A DNA stretch of 64,000 nucleotides from contig CAUYUJ010015749.1 in NCBI GenBank assembly GCA_963575745.1, forward strand, positions 347,069 to 411,068, written 5' to 3'. This document shows positions 1 to 10,312 of this stretch, one piece after another. The stretch's first letter is position 1, and every line of letters begins with the position of its first letter. The notes beneath the pieces are model-generated. The model had not been told where the DNA came from. It searched no databases and worked only from the letters and a program-made list of their open reading frames with translations. The DNA comes from Prorocentrum cordatum. Lineage: Eukaryota; Sar; Dinophyceae; Prorocentrales; Prorocentraceae. A program made the translations under genes and the position numbers.

Positions 1-110
1 GCTGATGATGATGACGATGGTAGTGATGATGACGGTGATGATGATGACGATGTTGATGACGATGATGATGATAGTGGTGGTGGTGGTGGTGATGAGTAGG
101 AGGAAGAGGA
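1..110. repeat. Trinucleotide tract (GAT/GAC/GGT)
   Basis: The window opens inside an imperfect trinucleotide tract of GATGAT, GACGAT and GGTGGT runs. No gene is visible. Confidence 0.9.
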
Positions 111-119
111 GGATGACAG

Positions 120-620
120 TAGTTTGGGCCGTCTTGAGGTCGTCTCCTGTGAGGCAGTCCTGGGGGTTCTCGTGGGGCCATCTTAGGCTGTCTTGGTGCC
201 CTCTTACGGTGCCGCGGGGCTCTCTTGGGCCGTTCTGAGCCTTTTTTGGCCGTGTGGAAGGTGCTTGGTGGCCGTCATGAGGCGGTCTTGGGGCCGTCTC
301 GGCGCCGTCTTGGGCCGCCGACGGATCTCCTAAGGCCGTCTTGGGTCCCACGGGAGGTCCTCCTGGGCCGTCTTGGGGCCGTTTTGGATGCCTCTTGGGC
401 CATCATGGTGTACCCCTGGGTCGTATTGAGCTGACGGCAGCCCGAAAAGGAGAGAATGCAAACATCATGGAGAAAACCGGAAGGAGAATCAATGGTGTTG
501 GTTTCGTCGGATTTTGGTGGAGGTCCTCTTCTGGCCTTCTTGGGCCTCCTTTGATGCATCTTGGGCCGTCTTGGATCAATATTCGTCCGCCTTGGGGCCA
601 TCTTGGGCCGTCGTCATGGC
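120..620. repeat. Degenerate GGCCGTCTTGG minisatellite
   Basis: Short variable-length units built on TTGGGCCGTC and CTTGGGGCC recur about every 20-30 bases. Related blocks lie at 1740-2160 and 12990-13400. Long open frames on both strands come from the GC-rich repeat and are not supported as genes. Confidence 0.7.
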
Positions 621-689
621 ATCTTGGGCCCGCCTTGGAAGCTCGGGACCATATCCATAGTGTTTTGACGAGGGATCTTTGCTTGGGAG

Positions 690-1015
690 GCCCTGGAGCG
701 CGTAGGAGCAGCGGCCGGGAATGCGGGAAGTGCACAATCCTCGGGCGGGTGCGCGTAGGATGAGGGGCCTCGGAGTCAGCAGCCATGCGGGAAGTGCGCA
801 ATCTTCGAGCGGGCGCGCATGAAATGAGGGTTCAGGCATTCGCTGCCAAGTGGAGAGTGCATCATCCTCGGGCGGGCACGCGTGGAACGGGGGTTCAGGC
901 GTCAGCTGCCATGTGGGAATTGCACCATCCTCGAGCGGGCACGCGTGGAATGGGAGGTTAGGCATTAGCTGCCAGGCTGGAAGTGCATTACCCTCGATCG
1001 GGCACGAAGAAAGTG
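690..1015. repeat. 63-bp tandem repeat, about five copies
   Basis: Units share GCTGCCATG..GGGAAGTGCACCATCCTCGAGCGGGCACGCGTGGAATG (given here only in outline) and start near 711, 777, 839, 901 and 965, a period of 62-64 bp. Confidence 0.75.
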
Positions 1016-1019
1016 TCCT

Positions 1020-1300
1020 CGGTGAGTAGGGGAGATGCACGCAACACCCTGCGAGTAAAGGAAGGGCCGGCCCTTCATTAGATTCCAGAAACCTTACCAC
1101 GCAGACCTTGGCATTCATCCACGCTTCAACGTGCCAGGGGGCACGGTGGCGGATCAACTGTTGGATGATGGCGTGCTCAGGAGTTGATGCCAGAAGGTCT
1201 GCTGGGGAGACCCAGGGGAAGTTACAGCGGGCCGATGTGCGCAACGCTTGGCCAAATGGAAAGTCCAAGGCGCGAGTCAGAGACCCTCCTTGAGTCTCCC
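1020..1300. repeat. Diverged duplicate of 2565-2815
   Basis: Order of motifs matches 2565-2815: ATGCACGCAACACCCTGCG, then a CCAGAAACC/ACAGAACCC step, then CCACGCTTCAACGTGC versus CCACGCCTCGACGTGC. I see no convincing open frame in common. 1300-1740 after it holds nothing I can name. Confidence 0.5.
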
Positions 1301-1739
1301 GTGGGCATGAGCATCTGGGGGGGGGCTCCTGTCTGCCGCGCGAGGGCATTGGTCAGCAGCTGGGGACTCAGAAACCATGGCTGGACAGCGAACGTAAGGT
1401 GGCATCTTCGGCTTAGTCAGTGAGCTCGGGGGGGCGTTCAGCTGTTGACGCCGCTCACTTTCTTCTGGAGGACAGAAGGATCGGCCGTCAGCGCATCGTC
1501 GCCCTGATGGGGAGAGAGTGGAGAGACGGGAGTCTCAAGGGGTAGCTGGCTATATGTTGGGCACTCGCCAGAAACGTATTTTCTCGCACAGACCCAGGCG
1601 CGTAGTCAAACTGGCGTGGAGGACGACGCCGAGTCTTCGTTGCCGACGATGACGGATCTGACCCGGCGCGGGTCTCGGTCGTATCCGGCGGCCTGCGGCC
1701 ACCGCCACCGTGCTGGCCAAGTTCCCGCCTCTATTCCTT

Positions 1740-2420
1740 GAGGGGCTCTCAAGGGGGTTATTTGGGCCGTCTTGGGGCTGTCGTGGCCTGCTGTGAGGCC
1801 TTTTACCCAGGCGATCGCAAACATGGATTCAGGGGGCGTGGATTAGGGACGGGTCCCGCTTCCATGGCTACTCGCGGATTTCCGCCGCCGAGCGAGGCGG
1901 CACTGGCCGCATTTTGGGGAGGGCACCTCCGCCGAATTCATGGATCTGGCGACCGCGCGCCAAGTCCGTGGATCGCTAATCCATGTCTGCGCGCCCCCGA
2001 TTTTCTTGGCCCCCTGTGGGCCGTCGTGGGTCCTCTTGGGGGTTCTCTTGGGCCGTCCTGGTGCGTCCTGCGCCTCTCGTGGGCCGTCCTGGGTGCTGTC
2101 CTGGGCCGTCCGTGGGGGCTGCCTGAGGCCATCCTTGAACTCTTGTGGCTCCTCTTTGGGCTCCTCCTCCTCCTCCCTCCTCCCTCGTCCTCCTCCCTCT
2201 TCCTCCTCCCTCTTCCTCCCTCCTCCTCCTCCTCCTCTTCCTCCTCCCTCCTCCTACTCCCTCTTCCTCCTGCCTTTGGCTCCTCCGAGGCCCTCTTGGA
2301 ACCATTTCGAGCCGCGGGGCCCATCAAGCGCAGCGTAGCTTGACCCAAGGGTTCTCCTGGATGTTGAGGTGAGGTGGGCCGTCCTGGAGGGCCTCCTGGG
2401 TCCCCTCGGCGTCGCTTGAG
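1740..2420. repeat. GGCCGTCCTGG minisatellite with a CTC/TCC tract
   Basis: Degenerate TTGGGCCGTCCTGGG units surround an imperfect (TCC)n tract at about 2155-2280. Open frames here are low-complexity. Confidence 0.65.
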
Positions 2421-2564
2421 CTGTTCTCGCGGGCTAACCTGTGCCTTTTCAGGCAATGCTTGGCCATATTGGTGGTCATGGTGACACGGATGACCCGCCT
2501 TGGAAGCTTTGGAGAGTCGTCGAGAGTCCCTTGGAGGCGTCTGGCCGCCCAGGGACCCTTGGGA

Positions 2565-2815
2565 GTGGGAGGGATACATGCAACACTGCGTGGTGAGGGG
2601 GGCCTTAGAATGTTACAGAACCCTGACCAGACAGCACGTGGCATGATACCACGCCTCGACGTGCAAGGGGACACTCTGGCAGATATGTTTGATTGGCATG
2701 TCTTGCTCCCAGTATGTTGGATGTGCAAAAACATGTGTCAGTCGGTGGTCGACGGTCGTTGTTGGCCGAACAACCACGCGCGAAAGCGGATGTGCCATAT
2801 CCCACTCCTTGTATT
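2565..2815. repeat. Diverged duplicate of 1020-1300
   Basis: Second member of the pair; it is followed, like the first, by a TCTG..CGCGCGAGGGC segment (1331 and 2829). Confidence 0.5.
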
Positions 2816-2985
2816 TCGGGGCCCGTTCCTGTCTGGTCGCGCGAGGGCGCTTGCCTCGCGCATGATGTCTCCTTCACGGGGCCTCGCATGATCCCGGCAC
2901 ACGGACAGGCGTCTGCACCCGTGCGCGGGCTCACCGCCTCCTCCCTGCTCGTGTTGTCCTCCGCAGTCAAGGGCCGCCACGAGGG

Positions 2986-3191
2986 TTTCTGTCGGGCCTG
3001 TCCCCCATACGGGGGGATTTTCGCCGAAAAATCAAACATACACCAAACATAGTCCAAAAATACTCCAAAAATAGTCTGGGGACTATTTTTGGGGTATTTG
3101 TTGACCTTTTTGCGGCATTTTTTAAATTTTTTTATTTTTTTACATAAAAAAACGTCGTACATCCCCCTGTAGGGGGGCGGGCCCGACCTAA
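2986..3191. mobile_element. GTCGGGC-family TIR element, copy A
   Basis: A 206-bp AT-rich element in GC-rich surroundings. The left end carries GTCGGGCCTGTCCCCC, the right end is its inverted counterpart ending GCCCGACCTAA. The 8-bp sequence CACGAGGG occurs immediately outside both ends (2978-2985 and 3192-3199), a perfect target-site duplication. The interior is A/T runs with no open frame, so it is non-autonomous. Confidence 0.85.
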
Positions 3192-3334
3192 CACGAGGGC
3201 GCGAAGTTATTCGCGATTCGCAATTCCGCATCCCTATCCTCCCTGTTCTCCTCTTCTGCCCCAGGGGGGGGCACGAGAGCTCGAAGTTCTTCGCGCTTCG
3301 TGCAGCGCGAAGCGCCAACATCGCTGCCCCCGGG

Positions 3335-3376
3335 TCATTAGCCATTTTGGCTCCAGCCATTGCCGGTGGGCTCGAG
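3335..3376 (+). other. DinoSL relict in the 5' leader of the ankyrin gene
   Basis: 3335-3356 matches the 22-nt dinoflagellate spliced leader at 19 of 22 positions; TAGCCATTTTGGCTC is intact. The next 20 bases (3357-3376) start CCATT and end GGCTCGAG, possibly a second, more decayed leader unit. Known family behaviour: cDNA made from a trans-spliced mRNA is re-inserted and leaves its leader in the genome. The leader lies 71 bases before the ATG at 3428. Confidence 0.75.
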
Positions 3377-3427
3377 GGCGCCGACGTTCTTGGCACACGC
3401 GAGCGCCCTCGAGCCGGCGCACGGGCG

Positions 3428-3544
3428 ATGGTGGCAGACGCCAGCGTCGCCCTCGCTACGACACCAGCGGGATTGTCGCCAGTGGCGTCGACTTTGACGC
3501 TTCTGGCGGCTGCCGTGGAGGCGGGCGAGGCAGACACAGTGTCG
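3428..3544 (+). CDS. Ankyrin-repeat protein, inferred exon 1
   Basis: The first ATG after the spliced-leader relict opens 39 codons ending LLAAAVEAGEADTVS. This is the first half of an ankyrin helix pair. The exon is ended at 3544 because joining TCG (3542-3544) to GTG at 3753 restores exact ankyrin spacing: G, seven residues, LL, then ARADP. The donor would be GC (GCGCTC), one of the non-canonical donors known in dinoflagellates, and the acceptor CTCAG. Both sides are phase 0. Reading through instead gives only 11 more residues after NIVEE before a stop at 3590. No signal peptide or membrane segment is seen. The function of such proteins is protein binding in general; the partner is unknown. 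Boundaries are inference. Confidence 0.6.
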
Positions 3545-3752
3545 GCGCTCAACATTGTTGAAGAACTCCTTATCCCCACAGGGCCATGGTAACCAGGTAT
3601 CTCAGCCCCACCAGCCCACCCCCTTGCTTGGGGCAGGCCCCGCGAAGTCCGAAGGGCACACCACACATCCCCATCTAGGATCCAGGGGGTAAATCGGTCA
3701 GTGGGTCCAAGGCCGTGCCAGTGGGATTGGGGATCGGTGAAACGATGCTCAG

Positions 3753-3950
3753 GTGCTCCTGAAGGCGAGGGCGGACCCTTGTGCGGCGACCCCGAAGGGC
3801 GTGAGCCCCCTGCACCTGGCCGCCTACTGCGACTCGGCGAGTACCCTCGGCCTGCTGGTCGAGGCAAGAGCCGACGTCGACGCCCCGGACTGCCACGGCC
3901 AGTCTCCCATCTTCTTCGCGGGCACGCCGGAAATCTGTTCCCAGCTGGAG
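3753..3950 (+). CDS. Ankyrin-repeat protein, inferred exon 2
   Basis: These 66 codons follow an AG acceptor (3751-3752) and carry a clear ankyrin repeat: GVSPLHLAAYC, then LLVEARADVDAPDCHGQSP, then the FFA..TPEIC variant of the helix. G/C fills nearly all third positions. I end the exon at GAG (3948-3950), before GCTGGG, because QLE joined to AAGADVN of the next exon gives standard spacing for the FFAxTxE class of ankyrin repeat. A GT at 3963 is the alternative donor and would add four residues. The intron start is followed by a block repeated after exon 3. This is the best-supported exon of the gene. Confidence 0.75.
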
Positions 3951-3964
3951 GCTGGGCTGCTCGT

Positions 3965-4120
3965 AATATATGAGCTCGGAGGAGGAAAACGTACCGATAC
4001 CATTCCCTTCCCTCCTTCGCGCCTTCTCGCGCCTCCTGGGAGGCCCTCGTCGCCACGGCTGGGATTCTCCGCGGAATCCTGGTCAGAACGCACCCCGTGA
4101 GAGTACCTTCTGGTTTCCCC
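3965..4120 (+). repeat. Intron-start repeat shared with 8286-8460
   Basis: Starting just after exon 2, CTCGGAGGAGG..AACGTACC..ATACC, then CTCCTGGGAGGCCCTCGT and CAGAACGCACCCC occur in the same order as just after exon 3 (8286-8460). The shared block lies at the same position relative to two ankyrin exons. Confidence 0.75.
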
Positions 4121-4254
4121 TTGACTGGCCCATCGCCGGAGTGACCTCTGAGGCGGGCCCAGAAGGCCCCTCCCCGGCACTGGCGTGCGCGCTCGGGCTT
4201 GGCCGCTCCGGGGCAGGGCTCGAGCTAAACGGTGTTTTGGCAACTTCGTGGGCC

Positions 4255-4375
4255 GTTTTCGTTTTGACTTCGCTCTGCAGCAAGTGTGGAACGAAGACAG
4301 AACTGGGGATGGCGAAAACGAAGCGAAGACGGAAAACACTGTTTCACTCGAGCCCTGCTCCGGGGCCCTCTGAGG
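4255..4375. repeat. Dispersed repeat related to 13520-13625
   Basis: Both copies have TTCGCTCTGCAGCAA followed by an aga-rich segment (GAAGACAGAACTGGGG / GAGGACAGAGTGAGGG) and GCCC(T/G)..CTC. The second copy lies directly before the fourth ankyrin exon. The rest of 4120-4880 shows no feature. Confidence 0.55.
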
Positions 4376-4879
4376 CCGCGCAGCATCCGGGGCCGCTGGC
4401 GCGTACCCTGGCGTTTTCCGGCGCGCTCATCCTGAAACGCTTTCAGGTGTGAATGCCCTCCCCTGCCCTCCTGTTCTCCGCGGCCGCTCCTCCTCCCCGC
4501 GAGCGCCCTCTTGCCGCCGGACAGTTCGTTTGTCGAGCGCCCCCGACGACTTGAGCGCCCGTGCGGCTTGCCTCTGCCGTGCCGCGAGAAAAAAAAAAAC
4601 GTACCCTGGCGCTTTTGCAGTGCGGGGCCCCCAGAGGCCCCGACCCTCAAGGGGGGCAGCTTCTCGTCCCGCGCAGTTTTTGGCCGCCTCGGGGCCCGAC
4701 GAGGGCCCCCCGGAGGCTGGAAACGAACAGCAACAACAAGCAAAAGCATGTTTTGCGAAGGCCTGGGCCGCGGGCCGGGGGAGGCGAAAAGCCTCCCCCG
4801 GGCGCTGGCGATCCCGCTTTGGGGCCCGCCGGGACCCCGGCGGGCGGCATGCCGACCCAGGACCCGCCCCCCCCTCCTT

Positions 4880-5085
4880 GGGTCGGGAGCGGAAAAGAGG
4901 GGGGTGATGACAAGGGGGGGGTGGACTTCATGGCGCGGGCCATGATTTTTCCTCAGATTTCATGGCGCCTCTTCTTATTTCATTACGTCCCAGGCCCCCC
5001 CGCTGGGCCGCGCACATGCCGCCGGCCATGATTTGCACCCCCCTCTTGGTCAACCCCCTCTTGGCCGCTCCCGATTGGGCACCGA
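4880..5085. mobile_element. Foldback element, AAAAGAGGGGGG family, copy 1
   Basis: Long inverted termini: the left end GGGAGCGGAAAAGAGGGGGG with GACAAGGGGGGGGT and CATGGC is mirrored at the right end by GCCATGATTTG, CCCCCCTCTTGGTC and CTTGGCCGCTCCC. A second copy is at 51958-52166. No coding capacity. Confidence 0.7.
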
Positions 5086-5144
5086 AGGGATAAAAAGGAA
5101 GTCGGCGCTCAAGAGACGGGGGTCGATGCACACGGGGGGTCAGC

Positions 5145-5245
5145 CAGAGCGCCAGATCGTGCAGGATCTTGCAGGGCCTGGGGTGCACTGACCCGGGCTT
5201 CGGCGCAGGATCCTGCAGGATCTCGCAGAATCCTGCGATGCCCGA
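5145..5245. repeat. GCAGGATCCTGCAGGATC palindromic cluster
   Basis: GATCGTGCAGGATCTTGCAG and GCAGGATCCTGCAGGATC with CGCAGAATCCTGCG form overlapping palindromes over about 100 bp. Confidence 0.6.
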
Positions 5246-5402
5246 CTGACCCGCGTCAGTGGATCCCCGAGGAGGGGGCTTCTCTTCGCAGTGAGGCCGC
5301 GGGCGCTGCGATCGTGTTGGGGGGGGGAGGGGGGAACACCCCATGGCGCAGGTGGGCGACGCAGGGAAGTAGGGTCGTCTTCGCCAACATTGGCGCGTAA
5401 GC

Positions 5403-5552
5403 TTAAGTCGGGCGTCCTTCTGCAGGAGGCATATACAAAAATAGTCACAAAAAAAAGGATGTTGGATCATTTTGGGATTATTTGTGGGCCTTGCTGGACT
5501 ATTCCTGATTTTTCGTCCCAAATCCGCCTGCAGGGGGGCGGGCCCGACCTGG
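5403..5552. mobile_element. GTCGGGC-family TIR element, copy B
   Basis: 150-bp element from TTAAGTCGGGC to GCCCGACCTGG. Flanking 8-mers GCGTAAGC (5395-5402) and GCGTGAGC (5553-5560) agree at 7 of 8. It splits a dispersed repeat whose uninterrupted form is seen near 47541-47560, which gives an independent empty site. Confidence 0.85.
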
Positions 5553-5665
5553 GCGTGAGCTGCCCGCGTGCGGTCGCGCATCTGCGCCCTCGTTTCTGGT
5601 GCGGCGTGCCGCGCGCCCCTGGCCCGCGCACGCCGCGGCGTGAGGTCGCCGCGTCGTCGCAAGTA
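5553..5665. repeat. GCGTGAGCTGCCCGCG dispersed repeat
   Basis: GAGCTGCCCGCG, GCGCCCTCGTTTC and GCGGCGTGCC occur in order here, at 47540-47610 and in shorter form at 39810-39840 and 40255-40300. Confidence 0.6.
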
Positions 5666-5962
5666 AGGCCAGCATTCGTTCGTCCCTCCTTTTCGGAAGC
5701 TGGAGCATATACATTAATTACCGGTGGCGGGCGGTTTTTCAATCCCAGGACTTTCTTGAGGGTCGGGGACGACGCTGGGGTGGTGTGGTGTATACTGTTT
5801 CCCCCGTCTTCCAATGGAAGCAACGAAACATGCATACACCAGGATCCCGTATACACCAGCATCCGCGTTCCTGGGCGAATTTCAGCGCAGGGTCGGGAAA
5901 AGCGTCGGTGTACAGAGTTCGTTTCCCTACCTGTGGCCGTGCTGTCACCCCTGCCACCAGCC

Positions 5963-6120
5963 TTAAGTCGGGCCTGTCCCTCTTCAGGGCGGATGTTCAA
6001 AAATAGTCAGATAATCGAAAGGGGGACGATGCTTTTAACTATGTTAGATATTTTGTTTAGTTTTATTGTTGTGTTGTTTCTCATCCAAAATCCGCCTGTA
6101 GGGGGACACGCCCGACCTAG
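5963..6120. mobile_element. GTCGGGC-family TIR element, copy C
   Basis: 158-bp AT-rich element from TTAAGTCGGGCC to GCCCGACCTAG. Flanking 8-mers CACCAGCC (5955-5962) and CACTAGCC (6121-6128) agree at 7 of 8. 6129-6820 after it holds nothing I recognise. Confidence 0.85.
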
Positions 6121-6825
6121 CACTAGCCGACTACTCCTCGAGCCGCCTCTTCACCGCTGCTGCTAGTAGGTAGAATGCTTTGTTGGGGTAACGGTCACGA
6201 CTTTGGAGGACTTCATTCGCCTGTCAATTGGGGGTCCGCTTTTTGGAGGGTCGGGAACAGGTAAGCTCGATTCCTTGGGCTTCCCTTCTTCGGGGCTGCA
6301 TTTGTTTCAAAACATAAACAATCCTTGGCTGTTCCTTGGTCTTTCCTTGGACGTTCTTGGCCAGGGCCAGCATTTTTCTCGGAAGTCTGCTTTCTTTCGT
6401 TTGCCTTTCGCGGATTCTGACCCCCAGAAGTCCGACCCCCCTAATAGCAGGCCAAGGAAGACCCCCACCGCAACCGATGACGGCTGCCCGAGCCAAGCGC
6501 CGTGATGGCTGGGGTACACCTTGGGCGATGCTTAAGAAAACTTGAGTTTTCGGCCAGAGTCTCGATTATTCTTAATGTTTCGATGTAAATCCTAAGATTT
6601 TGATAGAAATTTTGGGTTTTCATTCGAGTTCTGAGACCATGAATTTCTTAACCCATGATTTCTTGACCATTTCGCGTGGGGTAGCTTGCACTGCCTTGGA
6701 CGTCTGGGTGGGGTTTCATGACCTGCGTCGCGATCTCCTTCCGCCCGGCTCGTGCTGCGAACGGCACGCGCGCGAGCTGACACCACGTTGATGCGGCGGG
6801 GAGGAAGCAATAGGACCTCTCCCTC

Positions 6826-6918
6826 CCCCTCCTCCTCCTCCTCCTCCTCCTCCTCCTCCTCCTCCTCCTCCTCCTCCTCCTCCTCCTCCTCCTCCTCCTC
6901 CTCCCCCTCTTCCTCCTC
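6826..6918. repeat. (CTC)n microsatellite
   Basis: Near-perfect CTCCTC tract of about 90 bases. Confidence 0.95.
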
Positions 6919-7223
6919 AAAGACTGGGCAGCGAAACATCAAAACCACACTGGGGGACCCGCTGCGTCGCACACGCGCGTGATGCGTGGGCAGAAATCGC
7001 AGCCAACAAAAACTGACCGCGGCCGCAGCGGGCGCCTCTAGGGGGGAGGAGGCGGAGGAGGCAGAATGCTTCAGATGCTCAGACGAGCCTCAGGTGCGCA
7101 GATGGCGACGAGGAGGAAGGACAACTCTGCCAGGGCCACCAGACGGGTGCCAGGCTGGGCGCGCTTCGCGCCTCGCGGGCTGGGCAATCTCCGAGCGAGG
7201 CGCGAGGCCCTCATCCTGTGCCG

Positions 7224-7237
7224 GGGGAGGGGAGAGA

Positions 7238-7300
<63 letters not shown>

Positions 7301-7302
7301 CG
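7224..7302. repeat. (GA)n microsatellite
   Basis: GAGAGA tract of about 75 bases with occasional GACAGA interruptions. Confidence 0.95.
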
Positions 7303-7917
7303 CGGATGTGATCAGCAGCGCTGGATTCGGACTCCCCGGTGCTCCTCTGCCCAGGGCGCGGCCTCGCGGAGAGAGCGCCTCGAGTCCTGTGCGCCACCAC
7401 GGATCTCGGGCCTCTCTCGCCCAAGGGTGCTAGGGCGGTAATTCCTCCGCTTCCCTTGCCCACCAAACTTTCGCGCCGCCCCCCCCCTTCGGGGGGGGGG
7501 GCATGGCGCGAAAGCGCGAAGATCAGTTGCGCTTCGCGGTGCGCGAAGCGCGAAGATGGTTCGGATGGGGGGGGACAAGGATACAGTGGGGCCCATGCCA
7601 GGAAAAACCCTGCTTGCCTCCGGGGTGCCCTGGGTTTTTTGTGTTTCGATGGTTCTGCGATGGAAAGCGTGACGTTCCAAAACCAAAAACCAATGGATGT
7701 CCTGGGGTCTCAGGGTTGGGTTTCTTGTGGAAGGTTTCTTGTGGTCGGGCCCCCACTGTAAGTTCGTTCCAGGGCTTTGCGCTGCGCTCTCACAGCGCTC
7801 CGGCGCGCTCCTGGGCAGGCCGCGGCGCCCGAGACGTCCTCCGGAGCCGCCAGATCTCAGAGCTTCTCGGCTTGTCCCCACCCGACGTTATCCTCGTCCT
7901 GGCCCGGCTTCGTCTTA

Positions 7918-8048
7918 GGGGAGGAGGAGGAGGAGGAGGAGGAGGAGGAGGAGGAGGAGGAGGAGGAGGAGGAGCAGCAGGAGGAGGAGGAGGAGGAGCA
8001 GCAGGAAGAGGAGGAGGAGGAGCAGCAGGAGGAGGAGGAGGAGTTGTC
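7918..8048. repeat. (GGA)n microsatellite
   Basis: GGA tract with GCA interruptions, about 90 bases before the third ankyrin exon. 7310-7915 holds no recognised feature beyond poly-G/poly-C runs near 7480-7500. Confidence 0.9.
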
Positions 8049-8135
8049 CTCGCCCGATGTTGTCCTCGTCCTGGCTTTGTCTTCGCGCGCGGAGACAGTG
8101 GCTCCAGACTTTGGGGAGCCCTTGGTGGTCGAGAG

Positions 8136-8267
8136 GCCGCGGGCGCCGACGTGAACCTGCGGAACCGCAGGGGCCAGTCGGCCCTCCACCTCGCTGCGGG
8201 CGCTGGCCTCGACGACGTGGTGGCGTGGCTGGCCGCGCGCGTGGCGCCGGGGATCCTGAACGCCCAG
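8136..8267 (+). CDS. Ankyrin-repeat protein, inferred exon 3
   Basis: 44 codons reading AAGADVNLRNRRGQSALHLA, then AGAGLDDVVAWLAARV and ending ILNAQ. It is a textbook ankyrin unit (GADVN, G-S-ALHLAA, VV..L). An AG at 8134-8135 precedes GCC in phase 0, matching exon 2. The 3' end is placed at CAG (8265-8267): the donor would be GA (GACTCC), and the joined product NAQ-DRHGCTALHC has ankyrin spacing. Because GAC follows CAG on both the donor and acceptor sides, the exact cut cannot be fixed, but the protein is the same. Third-position G/C is almost complete. Reading on meets a stop at 8289. Confidence 0.7.
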
Positions 8268-8285
8268 GACTCCTGGCGGGCGGGT

Positions 8286-8460
8286 GCGTAGGTCGGAGGA
8301 GGCGAACGTACCCATACCGCTACCCGTCCCTCGTTTCCCCCTTTTGGGGCCTCCTGGGAGGCCCTCGTTGCCACCGCTGGATTCGCCTCCAAATTCTGGA
8401 CAGAACGCACCCCAGGAGAGGCCCTGGGAGTAGCAGTATCGGTACCTTTTGGTTTCCCCA
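8286..8460 (+). repeat. Intron-start repeat shared with 3965-4120
   Basis: GTCGGAGGAGGCGAACGTACC, CTCCTGGGAGGCCCTCGT and GACAGAACGCACCCC follow exon 3 in the same order and spacing as after exon 2. Confidence 0.75.
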
Positions 8461-8687
8461 GTAATGGGGGGGCGATGACTGGGGGGGTTCGAGGGCTGCC
8501 GAACAGGGGCTCTTTAGGGCTCCTGCAGGGGCCCTTTACGTAGGGCCCCAAAGGGGGGCCTTTCGGTCCGAAAAGGGCACCTTTCTCCCCTCCCCATTAT
8601 TTCCCGCCCAGGGACTCGGATCGGTACGGTCGGAATGGGTGCGGAAAGAACGGGCACGAAGACCAACAGCAGTTTTTTCATTTTGAG

Positions 8688-8825
8688 CAGGACCCGCTGT
8701 CGGTGTCGCCGCGGTCGTTGTCCAGTTGAGAGACGGCCGCCTGGCCAACAGCGGCCGCTGCCGGTTTGGGACAACATGTGTTGTTGGGCATCGTACCCAT
8801 TTTTTCCGTACCCATTTGGGGGGTC
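8688..8825. repeat. Dispersed repeat, pair with 18490-18620
   Basis: GAGCAGG..CGCTGT.GGTGTC, AGCGGCCG, GGGACAA and TTGGGCATCGT.CCCA recur in order at 18490-18620. 8826-9165 between this and the satellite shows nothing I can name. Confidence 0.65.
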
Positions 8826-9167
8826 CAACGGCGCGATCGAATGGGTACATAAAGAATCATAGCGCTTTTTGTCTTGGACTCAACGCTTGTGCAGTGCAAA
8901 ATGCGTGTTGCCAGCACGGTGCTTCTTGTGGGGCCTCTGAGGCTGATGGATGGCTGCGGATGTGGTGGGGCGCTGCTGCAAACCTTTCTCTCCCGCCAGT
9001 GCTGAACTGTGTATGCAATTATCTTGCCAGAAACTGAGTTCAGACCGATCTTCACATGGTGCTCGAAGCAACGCCGATGGGACCACTGGATTCCCCCAGT
9101 GCTGCTGCAACAGGCTGGGGGGGCAACAAATCGTGCCCCATGCTGACATGGAACATCACGCGTTTTT

Positions 9168-10312
9168 AGCACCATGTGGACCTTGTCACTGGGGGCCTTC
9201 GGCGGAGCTCCCTATGGCGCAACGAACCGTGCGAGGGATGCGCCAAAATGATCCGGGATCGCCATGTGGACCCTGCCACTGGGGCCTTCGGTGGAGCTCC
9301 TCATGGGGTTACGAACAGTGTGAGGGGTGCGCCAAAATGGGGCGGCGCCGCCATGTGTTTCCTGCCGCTGGGGCCCTCGGCGGAGCTCCATATGGGGCCA
9401 CGAACCGTGAGAGGGGTGCGCCAAATGGGCGGCGCCGCCATGTGGACCTTGCCACTGGGGGCACTCGGCTGAGCTCCCTATGGCGCCACGAACCGTGTGA
9501 GGAATGCGGCAAAATGGAGCGGCGCCGCCATGCCAACCCTGCCACAACTGAGGCCTTCGGTAGAGCCCCTTATGGGGCTACGAACCGTGTGAAGGTTGCG
9601 CCGAATGGGGCGGCACCGCCATGTGGACCATGCTATCGGGGCCACGAACCGTGCGAAAGGATGCGCCAGAATGGGGCGGTGGCGCCATGTGGACCCTGTC
9701 ACTGGGGCCTGCGGTGGAGCTCCCTATGGCGCCACGAACCGTGTGAAACGGTGCGCCCAAAAGAGGCGGCGGCGCCATTCCTGCCACTGGGGCCTTCGGC
9801 TGAGCTCCCTAGGGGCCTTCGGTGGAGCTCCATAATGTGCTACGAAACGTGTGAAGGGTGCGCCAGAATGAGGCGGCGCCGCCATGTGGACCCTGCCACT
9901 GGGCCTTCGGCGGAGCTCCCCACGAACCGTGTGAAACGGTGCGCCCAAATGGGGCGGCGCCGCCATCTGTTTCCTGCCACTCAGTGGAAAGGACCCAGTC
10001 TGGGTCCTTCCACGAACCGTGCGAAAGGATGCGCCAGAATGGAGCGGCGGCGCCATGTGGACCCTGTCACTGTCTGCGGTGGAGCTCCCAATGCCGCCAC
10101 GAACCGTGTGAGTGATGCGCTAAAATGGGAAGGCGCCTCCATGAGGACCCTGCGACCGAGGCCTTCGGTGGAGCTCCCTGTGGGGCTGCGAACCGTGTGA
10201 GGGGTGCGCCCAAATGGGGCGGCGCCGCCATGTGGACCATGCCGCTGGGGCCTTCGCTGGAGCTCCCTATGGGGCCACGAAGCGTGCGCGGGGTGTGCCG
10301 AAATAGCTGGCT
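9168..10312. repeat. 88-bp satellite, about 13 copies
   Basis: Units read GGCGCCGCCATGTGGACC, GGGGCCTTCGG.GGAGCTCC, CCACGAACCGTG, GTGCGCC. GCCATGTGG-type starts fall near 9172, 9262, 9350, 9437, 9526, 9619, 9685, 9770, 9880, 9961, 10053, 10137 and 10228, mostly 81-93 bp apart. A 416-codon open frame crosses it but the period is not a multiple of three and the encoded units do not stay in one frame, so I do not call a gene. Confidence 0.9.

Noticed and set aside
2605-4056. 483-codon minus-strand open frame
   Set aside because: It crosses a TIR element and lies antisense to two ankyrin exons; it is open because of GC-rich composition.
9322-9345. CCAAAATGG, a possible minus-strand DinoSL core
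   Set aside because: Only about 10 bases match, and it is part of the 88-bp repeat unit.
8950-10200. 416-codon open frame
   Set aside because: It runs through an 88-bp satellite whose period is not a multiple of three; no codon bias or domain.
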